NCBI GenBank assembly: GCA_016712535.1
Contig: JADJQW010000003.1
Location: 186,001-250,000, forward strand
Length of the DNA: 64,000 nucleotides
Direction of reading: 5' to 3'
Source of the DNA: Flavobacteriales bacterium
GTDB taxonomy: Bacteria; Bacteroidota; Bacteroidia; Flavobacteriales_F; PHOS-HE28
Shown here: positions 1-7,881 of the stretch, in pieces
Layout: each line of letters opens with the position of its first letter
Position numbering within the stretch: position 1 is the first letter of the stretch
Program-made: the position numbers and the translations under genes
Notes under the pieces: generated by a model
The model's database searches: none
Told to the model about the DNA's origin: nothing
What the model saw: only the letters and a program-made list of their open reading frames with translations

Positions 1-548
1 TTGGCAACAAGGCTGTCGATCACGGCTGCGATATCCGAGGAGCTGTTCAGCGGCAGCGTGAAGTCAAGGAACACCGGTGGATCTCCATCCAGGATGGGGC
101 CGCAAGCCATGATGTCCGGACCAAGCCGGGGATCGGCTTGCACGCGTTGCTTGAAGGCCTTGGCTATTCCTAGGTCTCCGCCCATGTCGCGCACGCCGGT
201 GATGCCATGCCGCAAGAGGGCCGGCAGTAGAAGTGTGGCGTTCGTGTCGCTCCAGCACACATGCACATGCATGTCCCACAGGCCGGGCATGGCGTACTTG
301 CCGGTACCATCGATCACGCGCACCTCCGGACCGGGCTGCCAGGAAGCTTCGTCAGCCATTACCGCTGTGAAGCGGCCATCCTTGATCGCGATGAGTTGAT
401 CAGGTACCACGCGACCACCCAGAACATCCACCAAGTTGACGTGACGGATCACCAGGTCTGGCGCGTCCAGTTCAAGTGCGATACCGCTTGGCCTGCAGCA
501 AGCCAATGCTGCGACCACCGCGGGAAGAACCAGGAATCGCATGCTCAT
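1..548 (-). CDS. Amidohydrolase family protein, 3' end cut by window edge
   Basis: This is the first ~182 codons of a minus-strand gene that runs off the left edge. Seen: a hydrophobic N-terminus ending in two cysteines (secreted or lipoprotein-like), a stretch reading LVIRHVNLVDVLGGRVV typical of the small beta-domain that starts amidohydrolases, then GKYAMPGLWDMHVH, whose HxH supplies two metal ligands in this superfamily. The later metal ligands and catalytic Asp lie outside the window. Family knowledge: imidazolonepropionase/prolidase-like hydrolases acting on C-N bonds; the substrate cannot be named. The ATG at 548-546 overlaps the TGA of the upstream beta-propeller gene by 4 nt, indicating one transcript and translational coupling. 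Confident on family, not on function. Confidence 0.85.
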   Translation of the reverse strand, partial: MSMRFLVLPAVVAALACCRPSGIALELDAPDLVIRHVNLVDVLGGRVVPDQLIAIKDGRFTAVMADEASWQPGPEVRVIDGTGKYAMPGLWDMHVHVCWSDTNATLLLPALLRHGITGVRDMGGDLGIAKAFKQRVQADPRLGPDIMACGPILDGDPPVFLDFTLPLNSSSDIAAVIDSLVA

Positions 549-1549
549 GGTTTCGGACCGGATCGCGTGGCAACGGTCGCCAGCACGAACACCGGCGCCT
601 GCTCGCTCAGCGTATCCGTGGTGAGCTGCTTCGCCTGCTTGGTGCGCATGTCCATGAGATAGATGTCGTAGATCGGGCGTTCCTCGTCGCTCACGAGCGG
701 CGTGCCGCTGTGCACGAGCAGGTTCTCATCCGGGCTCCAGCTGTGCCAGTCCTCGTCGAAGCCATCAGGCGTGAGCTGCTGCTCGTCGGTTCCATTGGGG
801 TTGATCGAGAAGATGCTGAGGTTGCCCTTGCGCTTGGAGCAATAGGTGATGCGCCCGCTCTTCAGCCAGGTCGGCGGACCGGCGTGATAGGCCCACCACT
901 CGGCGGTCGTGTCGGTGGCCGGGTAGTGCGTGAGCTGCCGCAGGCCGCTGCCATCGGTGTGGATGATGTGCAGTTCGGCGGGATAGCCGTGCTTCACTTT
1001 CTCTTTCGCGCCCCGGAAGACGACCTGTTCGCCATCCGGTGAGAAGCATGGGTCGTTGGCGTAGGCCAGGCCGTGGTAGAGCGTGTCGAGGATCGCGCCC
1101 TCCTTGCTGATGCGGAAGAAGGCCGTATCAGCCTGCCCCGGCCCTGAGCCGGGGTTGATGCCTTTCGGGTCAACGATGAACTCGGCGCCGTTGAAGCGCG
1201 AGCCCATCCAGCTGTCCTGCAATTGCCGGTCGCTGATGCGGCGTACGTGGTCACCGTTCGCGTCCATCTCGTAGAGGAAGTAGCAGCGGTGGCAGGTGTC
1301 GCGGTCGCTGAGGAAGAGAAGGCGATCGCCGTAGGCCGCGTACACCCACTCCACGCCGGGCGTATTGGTGATGTTGCGCCGGTTCTTGCCATCGAGGTCC
1401 ATCACGAAGATCTCGTAGTTGTCCTCCGGCGTGTTCGTGTACACGTTGAAGGCGATGCGGAGATCCGGTGCTTGTTCGTGCTGCTCCACAGGCGTGGGAG
1501 CGCCGCAAGCCACCGCAAGGAGAACGGTGAAGAGGATCGCCGTTCTCAT
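545..1549 (-). CDS. TolB-like beta-propeller protein, probable lipoprotein
   Basis: The protein (334 aa from ATG 1549) begins with a hydrophobic segment and a lipobox-like AVAC about residue 15, suggesting a lipid-anchored or secreted protein. The body has repeated blades with 'DLDGKNRRNIT', 'SPDGEQVVF' and 'SPDENLLVHS' signatures of the WD40-like/PD40 repeat found in TolB and dipeptidyl-peptidase propellers. A CHRCYF motif near residue 90 is a local oddity. An in-frame upstream start at 1576 exists, but 1549 gives a proper signal sequence and an ATGA overlap with the upstream gene. It overlaps the amidohydrolase start by 4 nt. Neighbouring TolB-like proteins and an amidohydrolase suggest a periplasmic module; the ligand is unknown. 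Confidence 0.8.
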   Translation of the reverse strand: MRTAILFTVLLAVACGAPTPVEQHEQAPDLRIAFNVYTNTPEDNYEIFVMDLDGKNRRNITNTPGVEWVYAAYGDRLLFLSDRDTCHRCYFLYEMDANGDHVRRISDRQLQDSWMGSRFNGAEFIVDPKGINPGSGPGQADTAFFRISKEGAILDTLYHGLAYANDPCFSPDGEQVVFRGAKEKVKHGYPAELHIIHTDGSGLRQLTHYPATDTTAEWWAYHAGPPTWLKSGRITYCSKRKGNLSIFSINPNGTDEQQLTPDGFDEDWHSWSPDENLLVHSGTPLVSDEERPIYDIYLMDMRTKQAKQLTTDTLSEQAPVFVLATVATRSGPKP

Positions 1550-2442
1550 TGTTTCCGAGGATGCATCGGCCGCCACGCCCCAGCTTCATCGCGACCGTCA
1601 TTATCGGTGAGGGGGCGTATGCCCGTTCCATCGGGCCGCACCAGGACCAGCTCCGTGCTGCGAGGCCGAACGCTCGTGTACGCGATCCATTGGCCATCCG
1701 GCGACCAGGCCGGCCATCGGTTGTCGAAGCCATCATCGACCAGCACGTGGTCGTCGGTGCCATCAGGTCGGATCATCCGCAGGTGACAACCGGCGCGGTC
1801 GCAGCTGTGGTATGCGATCCACGCCCCGTCCGGCGACCAGTCGGCCAGTCCGTCGAAGCGGGCCGTTCCTTCCAGCCGTGTCTCCTCACGCGTGCGCAGG
1901 TCCATGATCATCAGCTCGCCATCCGCCTGATGCACTGCGGTGTCACGGGCCGGGAAGATGCGCAGGTACACCATGTGCGTGCCATCCGGCGAAAAGCGCG
2001 GCGAAGAGGACGCATAGCGATCGTGCGTGAGCGGCTCCATCTCGCCTCCGGGCCACGCCATGCGGTACACCTGGTCCTTCTTCAAGGAGTCCTTGGCCAC
2101 CATGAGCAAGGAGGAACCATCGGGTGCCCAGCTCGCCACGCGGAGGTGCCACGGACCAGAATGGATCACGCTGTCCTTCGCGATGTCGAGCACCTCCATG
2201 CGCAGGCTGTCCTTCACGTAGTGGTTGAAGGCGAGCAAGCGGCCGTCGGGCGACCACGCGTAACCGTATTCAGTGTCGGCGCTGTGCGTGAGCCGCCGCG
2301 TCGTCGGAGCATCGCCCAATTGCATCAGGTGAATATCCGGAAAGCTGTCGGGCCTGCTGAACCAGGCGATCTCACCGGATTGACCGAGCGCCATCAGGGC
2401 CACGAACGGACCGATGGGTGCGACCAGTCGCGTTCCGATCAT
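1546..2442 (-). CDS. TolB-like beta-propeller protein (PD40 repeats)
   Basis: About 298 aa from ATG 2442. Repeated blade motifs such as YAWSPDGRLLAF, PRFSPDGTHMVYL, ADWSPDGAWIAYH and PAWSPDGQWIAYT are clear PD40/WD40-like propeller repeats. The N-terminus is hydrophobic and may be an export signal. Start choice: ATG 2442 overlaps the DUF1761 stop by exactly 4 nt, as the two downstream genes do with their neighbours; an in-frame ATG at 2448 is equally possible and an extension to 2520 unlikely. This is a diverged paralogue of the next gene, so the operon carries two propellers in tandem before an amidohydrolase. The biological role is unknown. Confidence 0.8.
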   Translation of the reverse strand: MIGTRLVAPIGPFVALMALGQSGEIAWFSRPDSFPDIHLMQLGDAPTTRRLTHSADTEYGYAWSPDGRLLAFNHYVKDSLRMEVLDIAKDSVIHSGPWHLRVASWAPDGSSLLMVAKDSLKKDQVYRMAWPGGEMEPLTHDRYASSSPRFSPDGTHMVYLRIFPARDTAVHQADGELMIMDLRTREETRLEGTARFDGLADWSPDGAWIAYHSCDRAGCHLRMIRPDGTDDHVLVDDGFDNRWPAWSPDGQWIAYTSVRPRSTELVLVRPDGTGIRPLTDNDGRDEAGAWRPMHPRKQ

Positions 2443-2843
2443 CGCCATGCCCCGATGATAAGCCCTTTCAGCGTGAAGGCTACGAGCATGTAGCCTGCAT
2501 TGATGAGCATGTAGCCCCATTTCCGTTGCTCGAAGAGCCCGACGATCATGAAGGCCAGCGCGGCCCAGACGCCGGTGAGCAGGCCGTAGAGCGCGCCTTG
2601 CGAAGCGTTCATATCCGGCGAGCCGAGGAAGAACGCGAGGTTGTAGCTGATGATGAGAGCGAAGAGGCAGGTGAGCCCGTAGGTCTTCGCGGGGTTCATG
2701 GCCTTCTTCAGGCCTTCATCCGTGAAGCCGTTCGCATCGCGCCAAGGCTTGTAGAAGAGCAGAGGCGAGTACCAGAGAGCGCCCACGAGCAGGTCGCTCA
2801 ATGCGGCAACGATGATGGCGAGGTGGTTCAGGTGAACGTCCAT
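2439..2843 (-). CDS. DUF1761 family membrane protein
   Basis: A 134-aa protein with four likely membrane segments. The N-terminal LVGALWYSPLLFYKPW stretch after the first helix is the hallmark of the DUF1761 family, whose length (~130-140 aa) matches. Function is not established for the family. It is the first gene after the AraC-type regulator (58-nt gap) and is coupled by a 4-nt overlap to the beta-propeller genes. DUF1761 genes beside small transcription regulators are common in Bacteroidota, which fits the HxlR and AraC genes upstream here. Confidence 0.85.
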   Translation of the reverse strand: MDVHLNHLAIIVAALSDLLVGALWYSPLLFYKPWRDANGFTDEGLKKAMNPAKTYGLTCLFALIISYNLAFFLGSPDMNASQGALYGLLTGVWAALAFMIVGLFEQRKWGYMLINAGYMLVAFTLKGLIIGAWR

Positions 2844-2901
2844 GGGATGAGGAGATTGCCGCGAAGGAATCGACCGTGGAACGGATCCGCTTGGAAAAAT
2901 T

Positions 2902-3732
2902 TCACCTGATCTCCACCGGTAGCCAGTTGAGGAAGGGGCCTTTCACCTGCATGTAGCGCGTCGGCGTGTGGCCGGTCATCTCCAGGAACTGGTTCACCAT
3001 GTGCGACTGGTCGTAGAAGCCATGCTCCAACGCAAGTTGCGCCCAATCGGGATCCGTCTCACACTCCAATCGTCGCACCAGCGTTTGGAAGCGCACCAGG
3101 CCTGCGTAGCGCTTCGGCCCCAACCCGCAATGGCGCTGGAAAAGGTCGTTCAAGTGCTTCTGCGAGCAGCCGAGCTGATCGCTGATCGCGCCAACGGTCC
3201 CGATGCCGTTGCGTTGCTGCAGTGCGCGCAACGCGATGCCCACGCGTCGCTCAACCGTGCTCGCGGGAAAGAGAGGCGCCAGCACATCCTCGGCCTCATT
3301 CAGCATCGCTTGTGCACCGCGTTGCTCCAGGGCTTCACCAAGTTGGTCGCGCACGGAGCTGAATGCCGCACCGAGCAACAGGTCGAGGTCCACCACCTTG
3401 TCATTCAATTCGACCGCCGGGATGCCGATCAAAGCAGGCAACACGCCCTGACGCAGGCGCAGGACGAGCATAGGTTCGCCGCTTCCCACACCGATCACGA
3501 TTCGCGAGGTGCGCATGCCGCTCACCCATCCGCGCTTGTGCAAGTCGAAGCGCTCGCCGTGCTCATCGTGCCAACGCTGCTTGGGCGCATTGCTCAGGTC
3601 GATCACCACCTCGCAGCCTCCGTCGGGCACGAAGACCTCGCGCGCGTGCGGGGGGCGATAGCCCTGGTGGAAAGTGACGTGCTCCACGGCGTGGGCAAGG
3701 GCGCCGGTGGGTTGACGGAAAAGGAGGAGCAT
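2902..3732 (-). CDS. AraC family transcriptional regulator
   Basis: About 276 aa. The N-terminal ~140 residues form a beta-rich sensor-like region (PDGGCEVVIDLSN) resembling the DUF6597 domain that precedes many AraC-type DNA-binding domains. The C-terminal ~100 residues carry two helix-turn-helix motifs: AISDQLGCSQKHLNDLFQRHCGLGPKRY and LALEHGFYDQSHMVNQFLEMTGHTP. The second includes the conserved GF.DQSH.V..F pattern of AraC proteins. I chose ATG 3732; a GTG at 3771 would overlap the upstream HxlR stop by 4 nt (GTGA) with GAGGAAACG before it and is a serious alternative. Probably regulates the genes downstream; the ligand is unknown. Confidence 0.88.
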   Translation of the reverse strand: MLLLFRQPTGALAHAVEHVTFHQGYRPPHAREVFVPDGGCEVVIDLSNAPKQRWHDEHGERFDLHKRGWVSGMRTSRIVIGVGSGEPMLVLRLRQGVLPALIGIPAVELNDKVVDLDLLLGAAFSSVRDQLGEALEQRGAQAMLNEAEDVLAPLFPASTVERRVGIALRALQQRNGIGTVGAISDQLGCSQKHLNDLFQRHCGLGPKRYAGLVRFQTLVRRLECETDPDWAQLALEHGFYDQSHMVNQFLEMTGHTPTRYMQVKGPFLNWLPVEIR

Positions 3733-3767
3733 GCAGCAAGGTATCGTTCCGGATCGGCTTGCGACGA

Positions 3768-4154
3768 TCACCGTTTCCTCAATACCCCCTTCTTCTTCGG
3801 GAAGTAGAACTCGCTCTTGATCCCCGCCGCCTTCATCAGGTCAAGGCCGTACAGCCGAAGCGTTTCGATCACGGGTATGGCCTGTTCGCCGAGCGGCGTG
3901 AGTGCGTACTCGGTGCGCGGGGGTACTTCCGCGTACACCTTGCGGGAGACGAGCCCGTGCTGCTCCAACTCACGCAGTGCCGCGGCCAGTTGACGGTCGC
4001 TGATATGCGCCATGCTCTTCTTCAACTCGCTGAAGCGCTGCTTCTCCTTCTTCAGGCGGTAGAGGATCGGACTCTTCCACGTGCCACCGATGTGCGCCAT
4101 GGCGAACTCCAACGGGTTGTAGTACACGTGGCCGTCGTGGGTGAAGTCGGGCAT
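3768..4154 (-). CDS. HxlR family winged-helix transcriptional regulator
   Basis: A 128-aa protein with the compact HxlR (MarR-like winged-helix) architecture: HIGGTWKSPILYRL, RFSELKKSM..ISDRQLAAALRELEQHGLVSR, and PPRTEYALTPLG in the wing. The HxlR signature 'GKWK' is GTWK here, and the usual N-terminal cysteine (CP) is replaced by YYNP, so thiol-based sensing as in some family members is unlikely. It is divergent from the DJ-1/PfpI gene at 4333, the usual genetic layout for an HxlR regulator and its target, and precedes the AraC gene. The GATC-rich repeat directly upstream could be its operator. Confidence 0.9.
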   Translation of the reverse strand: MPDFTHDGHVYYNPLEFAMAHIGGTWKSPILYRLKKEKQRFSELKKSMAHISDRQLAAALRELEQHGLVSRKVYAEVPPRTEYALTPLGEQAIPVIETLRLYGLDLMKAAGIKSEFYFPKKKGVLRKR

Positions 4155-4158
4155 GGTT

Positions 4159-4195
4159 GATCAGATGATCAGATGATGAGACGATCAGGATGATC
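4159..4195. repeat. GATC-rich tandem repeat upstream of HxlR gene
   Basis: Directly upstream of the HxlR start lies a run of imperfect 8-9 bp units (GATCAGAT, GATCAGATGAT, GAGACGATCAG, GATGATCG). It contains four GATC palindromes in under 40 bp. It lies in the divergent spacer between the HxlR and DJ-1/PfpI genes. It could be an operator, or a low-complexity intergenic repeat. Confidence 0.5.
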
Positions 4196-4332
4196 GCCTT
4201 GCCGCTGCGAATGTCGTCCACAGCCCGCGAACGACGCATACTAACCAGAACGTAAGTACCCTACGAATATGTCTTAACGGCGATATGTGCATGTACGCGC
4301 CGGAGGTTTGCATCCGAAATCCAACGAAGACC

Positions 4333-5079
4333 ATGAGCGCAGCACTCAACCTCATCGACCCCGCGAAGCCCAAGCGCATCGCCCTCATCGCCGCCAACGC
4401 ATCCACCAGCAAGCAGACCGGGTGGCCCATCGGCTTTTGGTGGGCCGAGCTCACACACCCTTATTGGGAGTTCGTGGAGAAGGGCTATCAGGTGGACATC
4501 TTCAGCCCCGACGGCGGCGATCTGGAGGCCGACGGCTTCAGCGACCCCGAGCACGAGAGCGGCTACAGCGCAGCCGACATCCTCAGCCTCGGCTTCAAGA
4601 AGAGCGCGAAGCACGCCGAACTGGTGAAGAATACCCGCCCCATCAGCGCCATCAAGGTGGCTGACTACGATGCGGTGTTCCTCACCGGCGGCCAGAGCCC
4701 CATGTACACCTTCATCGACAACGCGCCGCTGCACAAGCTGGTGGTCGACTTCCACGAGGCGAAGAAGGTGGTGGGCATCGTGTGCCACGCCACCTGCATC
4801 CTGCTGAAGGCGAAGACCGCCGATGGCAAGCTGCTGGTGGACGGCAAGACCTGGACCGGCTTCGCCGATGCCGAGGAGCAGTTCGCGGACAACTTCGTGG
4901 GCCAGCGCATCCAGCCCTTCTGGATCGAGACCGAGGCGCGGAAGCTGCCCAACACCAACTTCATCACCGGCGGGATGTTCAAGGCCTTCGCCGTGCGCGA
5001 TGGTCGCCTGATCACCGGCCAGCAGCAGTTCAGCGGCTCGGCCACGGCCCGCATGGTGATTGAGGCGCTCGGGGCCTGA
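4333..5079 (+). CDS. DJ-1/PfpI family glutamine amidotransferase-like protein
   Basis: 248 aa from ATG 4333. The class I amidotransferase-like fold is shown by FWWAELTHPYWEF (conserved Glu39), VDIFSPDGG, AVFLTGGQSP and the nucleophile elbow GIVCHAT with Cys151-His152. Closest recognisable group: Hsp31/YajL-like type 1 GATase-like proteins, for which glyoxalase, deglycase or chaperone activities have been proposed. An in-frame ATG at 4285 would add 16 residues without family resemblance and is less likely. The gene is divergent from an HxlR regulator, consistent with induction by an electrophile or oxidant. It ends just before a large inverted repeat. Confidence 0.88.
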   Translation: MSAALNLIDPAKPKRIALIAANASTSKQTGWPIGFWWAELTHPYWEFVEKGYQVDIFSPDGGDLEADGFSDPEHESGYSAADILSLGFKKSAKHAELVKNTRPISAIKVADYDAVFLTGGQSPMYTFIDNAPLHKLVVDFHEAKKVVGIVCHATCILLKAKTADGKLLVDGKTWTGFADAEEQFADNFVGQRIQPFWIETEARKLPNTNFITGGMFKAFAVRDGRLITGQQQFSGSATARMVIEALGA

Positions 5080-5088
5080 AATGCAATT

Positions 5089-5168
5089 ACCACAGAGGCA
5101 CAGAGGACACAGAGGGCGCAGGCCAGTGAGGCCGTCGCATTTCTCCGTGTCCTCTGTGTCTCTGTGGT
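5089..5168. repeat. 80-bp inverted repeat of the CACAGAGG type
   Basis: Arms at 5089-5114 and 5143-5168 match at 24 of 26 positions as inverted copies (ACCACAGAGGCACAGAGG on the left). The 28-bp centre holds a smaller GGCC-AGTGA-GGCC palindrome flanked by GCG/CGC. The whole can fold as one long hairpin. Repeats of this type are scattered between genes in many environmental bacterial genomes and are often mis-annotated as small proteins. Here it separates the DJ-1/PfpI gene from the bestrophin gene and ends 13 bp before the bestrophin ATG. Confidence 0.85.
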
Positions 5169-5181
5169 GAATGTTCCGACC

Positions 5182-6114
5182 ATGATCATCAAACGTCGCT
5201 TCGATCCGCTGAAGGTGCTGTCCTACGTGCAGGGCGAACTGCTGCTGGCGCTGATCGCGGCGGCGGCGGCCTACGTGTTGCACCGGTGGGAGCCGCTGGT
5301 GGCACTGCCCTTCAGCATCGCCGCCACGCTGGGCGGTGCGCTGGCCATCTTCATCGGCTTCCGCAACAACAGCGCGTACGGCCGGTGGTGGGAGGCGCGC
5401 ACGCTGTGGGGCGGCATCGTGAACAGCACACGGGTGCTGGGGCGGCTCATCATCACCTTCACGGACAGCCACGCCCACCAACCCAACTTCGATCGCGCGC
5501 GCAGCGAAGCCTTCAAGCGGGAGATGGTGTGGAAGGTGATCGCTTGGAGCCATGCCTTGCGCCTACACCTGCGGGGGCAGAGCGACTGGTCGCCCGTAAT
5601 GGCGCTGATGCCAGCAGAGGAGCGTGCCACGGTGGACGCGGCGGCCAACAAGCCGAATGTGGTGATGCAGCTGATCGGACAGCGGATCTACCGCGCGATG
5701 GCGGACGGTACGCTCGGCGGCTTCGACAGCTTCCAGATGGAGGGGCAGCTGCTCGCGCTGGCCAACTACCAGGGCGGCTGCGAGCGCATCAAGAACACGC
5801 CACTGCTGCGCCAGTACCACTTCTTCACGCGGCTCTTCCTACAGGTCTTTGTCATTCTGCTGCCCTTCTGCCTGGTGGCCGATCTGGAGCGCATGGGCAT
5901 CGGCTGGGTGGTGGTCCCCGTGGCGCTCATCATCAGCTTCGTCTTCGCCATCATCGGCAAGGTGGGGGAAGTGAACGAGGATCCCTTTGAGGGGCGCATC
6001 ACCGACGTGCCATTGACCGCGTTGTGCAACACCATTGAGCGCGACCTGCGCGAGCTGCTTGGGGAAACGGAACTACCCGCGAAGCTCCAACCCGTGGATG
6101 GTTACCTGGATTGA
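5182..6114 (+). CDS. Bestrophin family anion channel protein
   Basis: 310 aa from ATG 5182. The conserved block FIGFRNNSAYGRWWEARTLWGGIVN (residues ~57-81) is diagnostic of bacterial bestrophins (UPF0187), with the usual membrane segments at residues ~15-33, ~38-58, ~215-235 and ~240-262, and the acidic EVNEDPFEGR stretch after the last segment. Bestrophins form pentameric membrane channels, anion- or cation-selective. A GTG start at 5164 would lie inside the inverted repeat and is unlikely. The next gene starts 3 nt after the stop, so the two are probably co-transcribed. Confidence 0.93.
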   Translation: MIIKRRFDPLKVLSYVQGELLLALIAAAAAYVLHRWEPLVALPFSIAATLGGALAIFIGFRNNSAYGRWWEARTLWGGIVNSTRVLGRLIITFTDSHAHQPNFDRARSEAFKREMVWKVIAWSHALRLHLRGQSDWSPVMALMPAEERATVDAAANKPNVVMQLIGQRIYRAMADGTLGGFDSFQMEGQLLALANYQGGCERIKNTPLLRQYHFFTRLFLQVFVILLPFCLVADLERMGIGWVVVPVALIISFVFAIIGKVGEVNEDPFEGRITDVPLTALCNTIERDLRELLGETELPAKLQPVDGYLD

Positions 6115-6117
6115 TCC

Positions 6118-6888
6118 ATGCGCGTGCTCTTTGTCATCGGCTTTCTCACGCTCAGCAGTGCCGGACGCGCCCAGCTCAGCGAAGTGGACACGCTGCGCTG
6201 GCAGTATCGGGTAAGCGCCACCGGCAATTGGCTGCGCGGCAACGTGGAGCAGTTCATGCTGTTGGGGACGGGTGAGCTGGCCCATGTGAAGGAGCGCTGG
6301 GGCTTCAAGAGCGCGCTCAACTACCAGTACGGCACCTTCTTCTACAGGCAGACACTGGGCGAGGGCATCTGGCGCAACTTCGTTTACGCGAACCCGCGGG
6401 CCCGGCTCTATCCCTATCTCATGTTGTGGTATCAGCAGAGCTATCAGCGCGGCATCGACCACCGCACACAGGTGGGCCCGGGCATCACGTACGTGTTGCT
6501 ACGGAAGAACGCACAGCTCCTGAAGCTTTCGGCCACGGGCACCTACGAGTCGAACCGCTTCCGTACGGCCTTCTTCCGCGAGCGGCCGGAGCTGACCAGT
6601 GCCGAACTGGAGACTTGGCGCATCACCGGCCGCGTTTATGGCGAACAAAAATTGCTGGAAGGTGTCATGCGCCTGCAATACGAAGCGTGGGTGCAGCCGT
6701 CCGTAAGCGATGCCAACAACCTGCGTGCCCACGTGGAAGCGGCACTCAGCATCCCACTGAAGAAGGGCTTCGCCCTGCGCCAGGCCGTGAACTGGAGCTA
6801 CGAAAGCGTGGTGCAGCAGCGCAACACGTACGAGGATCTGTTGTGGACCTTTGGGGTCAGCTACGAAGGCCGATCGAAGGCCCACTGA
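6118..6888 (+). CDS. DUF481 family outer-membrane beta-barrel protein
   Basis: 256 aa with a cleavable signal peptide (SSAGRAQ, residues ~12-19) followed by alternating hydrophobic/aromatic strands. WQYRVSATGNWLRGNVEQFMLLG and GFKSALNYQYGTFF are typical of DUF481, the 'salt-induced outer membrane protein' family. Predicted location: outer membrane. The C-terminus ends in strand-like WTFGVSYEGRS and not in a T9SS tag. It follows bestrophin with a 3-nt gap, so the operon would pair an inner-membrane channel with an outer-membrane barrel. The substrate is unknown. Confidence 0.82.
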   Translation: MRVLFVIGFLTLSSAGRAQLSEVDTLRWQYRVSATGNWLRGNVEQFMLLGTGELAHVKERWGFKSALNYQYGTFFYRQTLGEGIWRNFVYANPRARLYPYLMLWYQQSYQRGIDHRTQVGPGITYVLLRKNAQLLKLSATGTYESNRFRTAFFRERPELTSAELETWRITGRVYGEQKLLEGVMRLQYEAWVQPSVSDANNLRAHVEAALSIPLKKGFALRQAVNWSYESVVQQRNTYEDLLWTFGVSYEGRSKAH

Positions 6889-6910
6889 CAACGAACAACC
6901 GTCAACGAAC
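6889..6910. repeat. CAACGAAC direct repeat
   Basis: The octamer CAACGAAC occurs twice (6889-6896 and 6903-6910) separated by AACCGT, in the 32-nt spacer between the DUF481 and oxidoreductase genes. It resembles the CAAC-rich low-complexity sequences found between genes in many Bacteroidota genomes. Confidence 0.4.
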
Positions 6911-6920
6911 TACAGCACCC

Positions 6921-7526
6921 ATGAACATCACCATCATCGGCGCCGGCAACATCGGCGGCACGCTTGCGGAGAAATGGAAATCCGCCGGGCATGACATCCT
7001 GATCGGCGCCCGCAACCCGAACGACGAAGAGACACGTGTGTGGGCCCAAGGCATCGGCGCCCGCGTGATGCCGATCGCGGATGCGGTGAAAGCCGGTGAT
7101 GCCGTGCTAATCGCCACGCCGGGCAAAGTCGTGGTGGACCTCGCCGCATCGCTTGGTTCGGTGCTTACCGGCAAGCTGGTGATGGACGCCACCAACATGG
7201 CCGGTGCGCCTGGGACCAGTCCCGGTTTCGATGCACTGAAACGCGCAGGCGGTGATGTGGTGAAGGTCTTCAATTGCACGGGCTGGGAGAACCTCGCCGA
7301 TGTGCGCTACGGCGATAAGGTGGCCGATATGTTCATGGCGGGGGGCAGCGATGCGGCCAAGGCCACCGTGCGTGAGCTGGTGAAGGCGGTGGGCTTCGCC
7401 GACGCCATCGATCTGGGCGGCGACGACAAGGTCCACATCCTCGAAGGCTTCGCGTTGGTGTGGATCGATCTGGCGATCTTTCAAAAGATGGGCCGCGGAA
7501 TTGCGTTCAAATTGCTGCGGCGGTGA
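6921..7526 (+). CDS. NADPH-dependent F420 reductase-like oxidoreductase
   Basis: 201 aa from ATG 6921. It opens with a Rossmann dinucleotide site (ITIIGAGNIGGTLAEKW, glycines 7, 9 and 12) followed by LIGARNPN, where Arg favours NADP(H). The fold matches the F420_oxidored (P5C-reductase-like) family; KVFNCTGWENLAD is the conserved central block. In Bacteroidota these proteins probably act on substrates other than F420. The 32-nt gap from the DUF481 gene suggests the same operon. The last 30 codons recur as an orphan fragment at 10100-10189. Confidence 0.85.
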   Translation: MNITIIGAGNIGGTLAEKWKSAGHDILIGARNPNDEETRVWAQGIGARVMPIADAVKAGDAVLIATPGKVVVDLAASLGSVLTGKLVMDATNMAGAPGTSPGFDALKRAGGDVVKVFNCTGWENLADVRYGDKVADMFMAGGSDAAKATVRELVKAVGFADAIDLGGDDKVHILEGFALVWIDLAIFQKMGRGIAFKLLRR

Positions 7527-7881
7527 ACATCGGAGGCCTTTGGCCTTCGAGATCATGACCTATGCGGCTATGAGCGCGATCCTGTGCTTGGGTCGACGGC
7601 CCAGATCATGGAAGCTCGCCTCCCAGATTTGCGCTGTTCAAGCCCGGGAATTGGCGCCGGACGAACCCCAGCCGCTCATTGCAGAACACCACGAACCGGA
7701 GGCATGGACCTCTCAGCAGGTAAGCGCTCTGTGGAAATATTGGCAGGGTACACTTATCTGGTCTCTCTTGAAGAGGACCCGAACCGGATCGTCGCTTCTT
7801 CCCGCAAATGGGCCTGTACGACAACTTGGACAGGAATGGGGAAGCTGTCCACTATCTGGAGATCGCCTGATCACAAGCGTT
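7527..7881. other. 355-bp spacer with possible decayed coding sequence
   Basis: No intact gene is convincing here. A plus-strand frame from 7772 to 7873 reads RGPEPDRRFFPQMGLYDN followed by LDRNGEAVHYLEIA and a stop. Its codon choice is like the neighbouring genes, but a TGA at 7769-7771 cuts it off upstream, so it may be the tail of a lost gene. An overlapping frame (7584-7925) stays open but reads poorly. The segment lies between two convergent genes and just after the parent of the orphan tail at 10100. Confidence 0.4.

Noticed and set aside
5083..5192. Small minus-strand protein with TETQRTRR-like sequence
   Set aside because: This is the translation of the CACAGAGG inverted repeat, a known source of false gene calls.
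7606..7824. Minus-strand 72-codon open frame in the 7527-7881 spacer
   Set aside because: No family resemblance, odd residue composition (Cys/Arg-rich) and no upstream signals; more likely chance.
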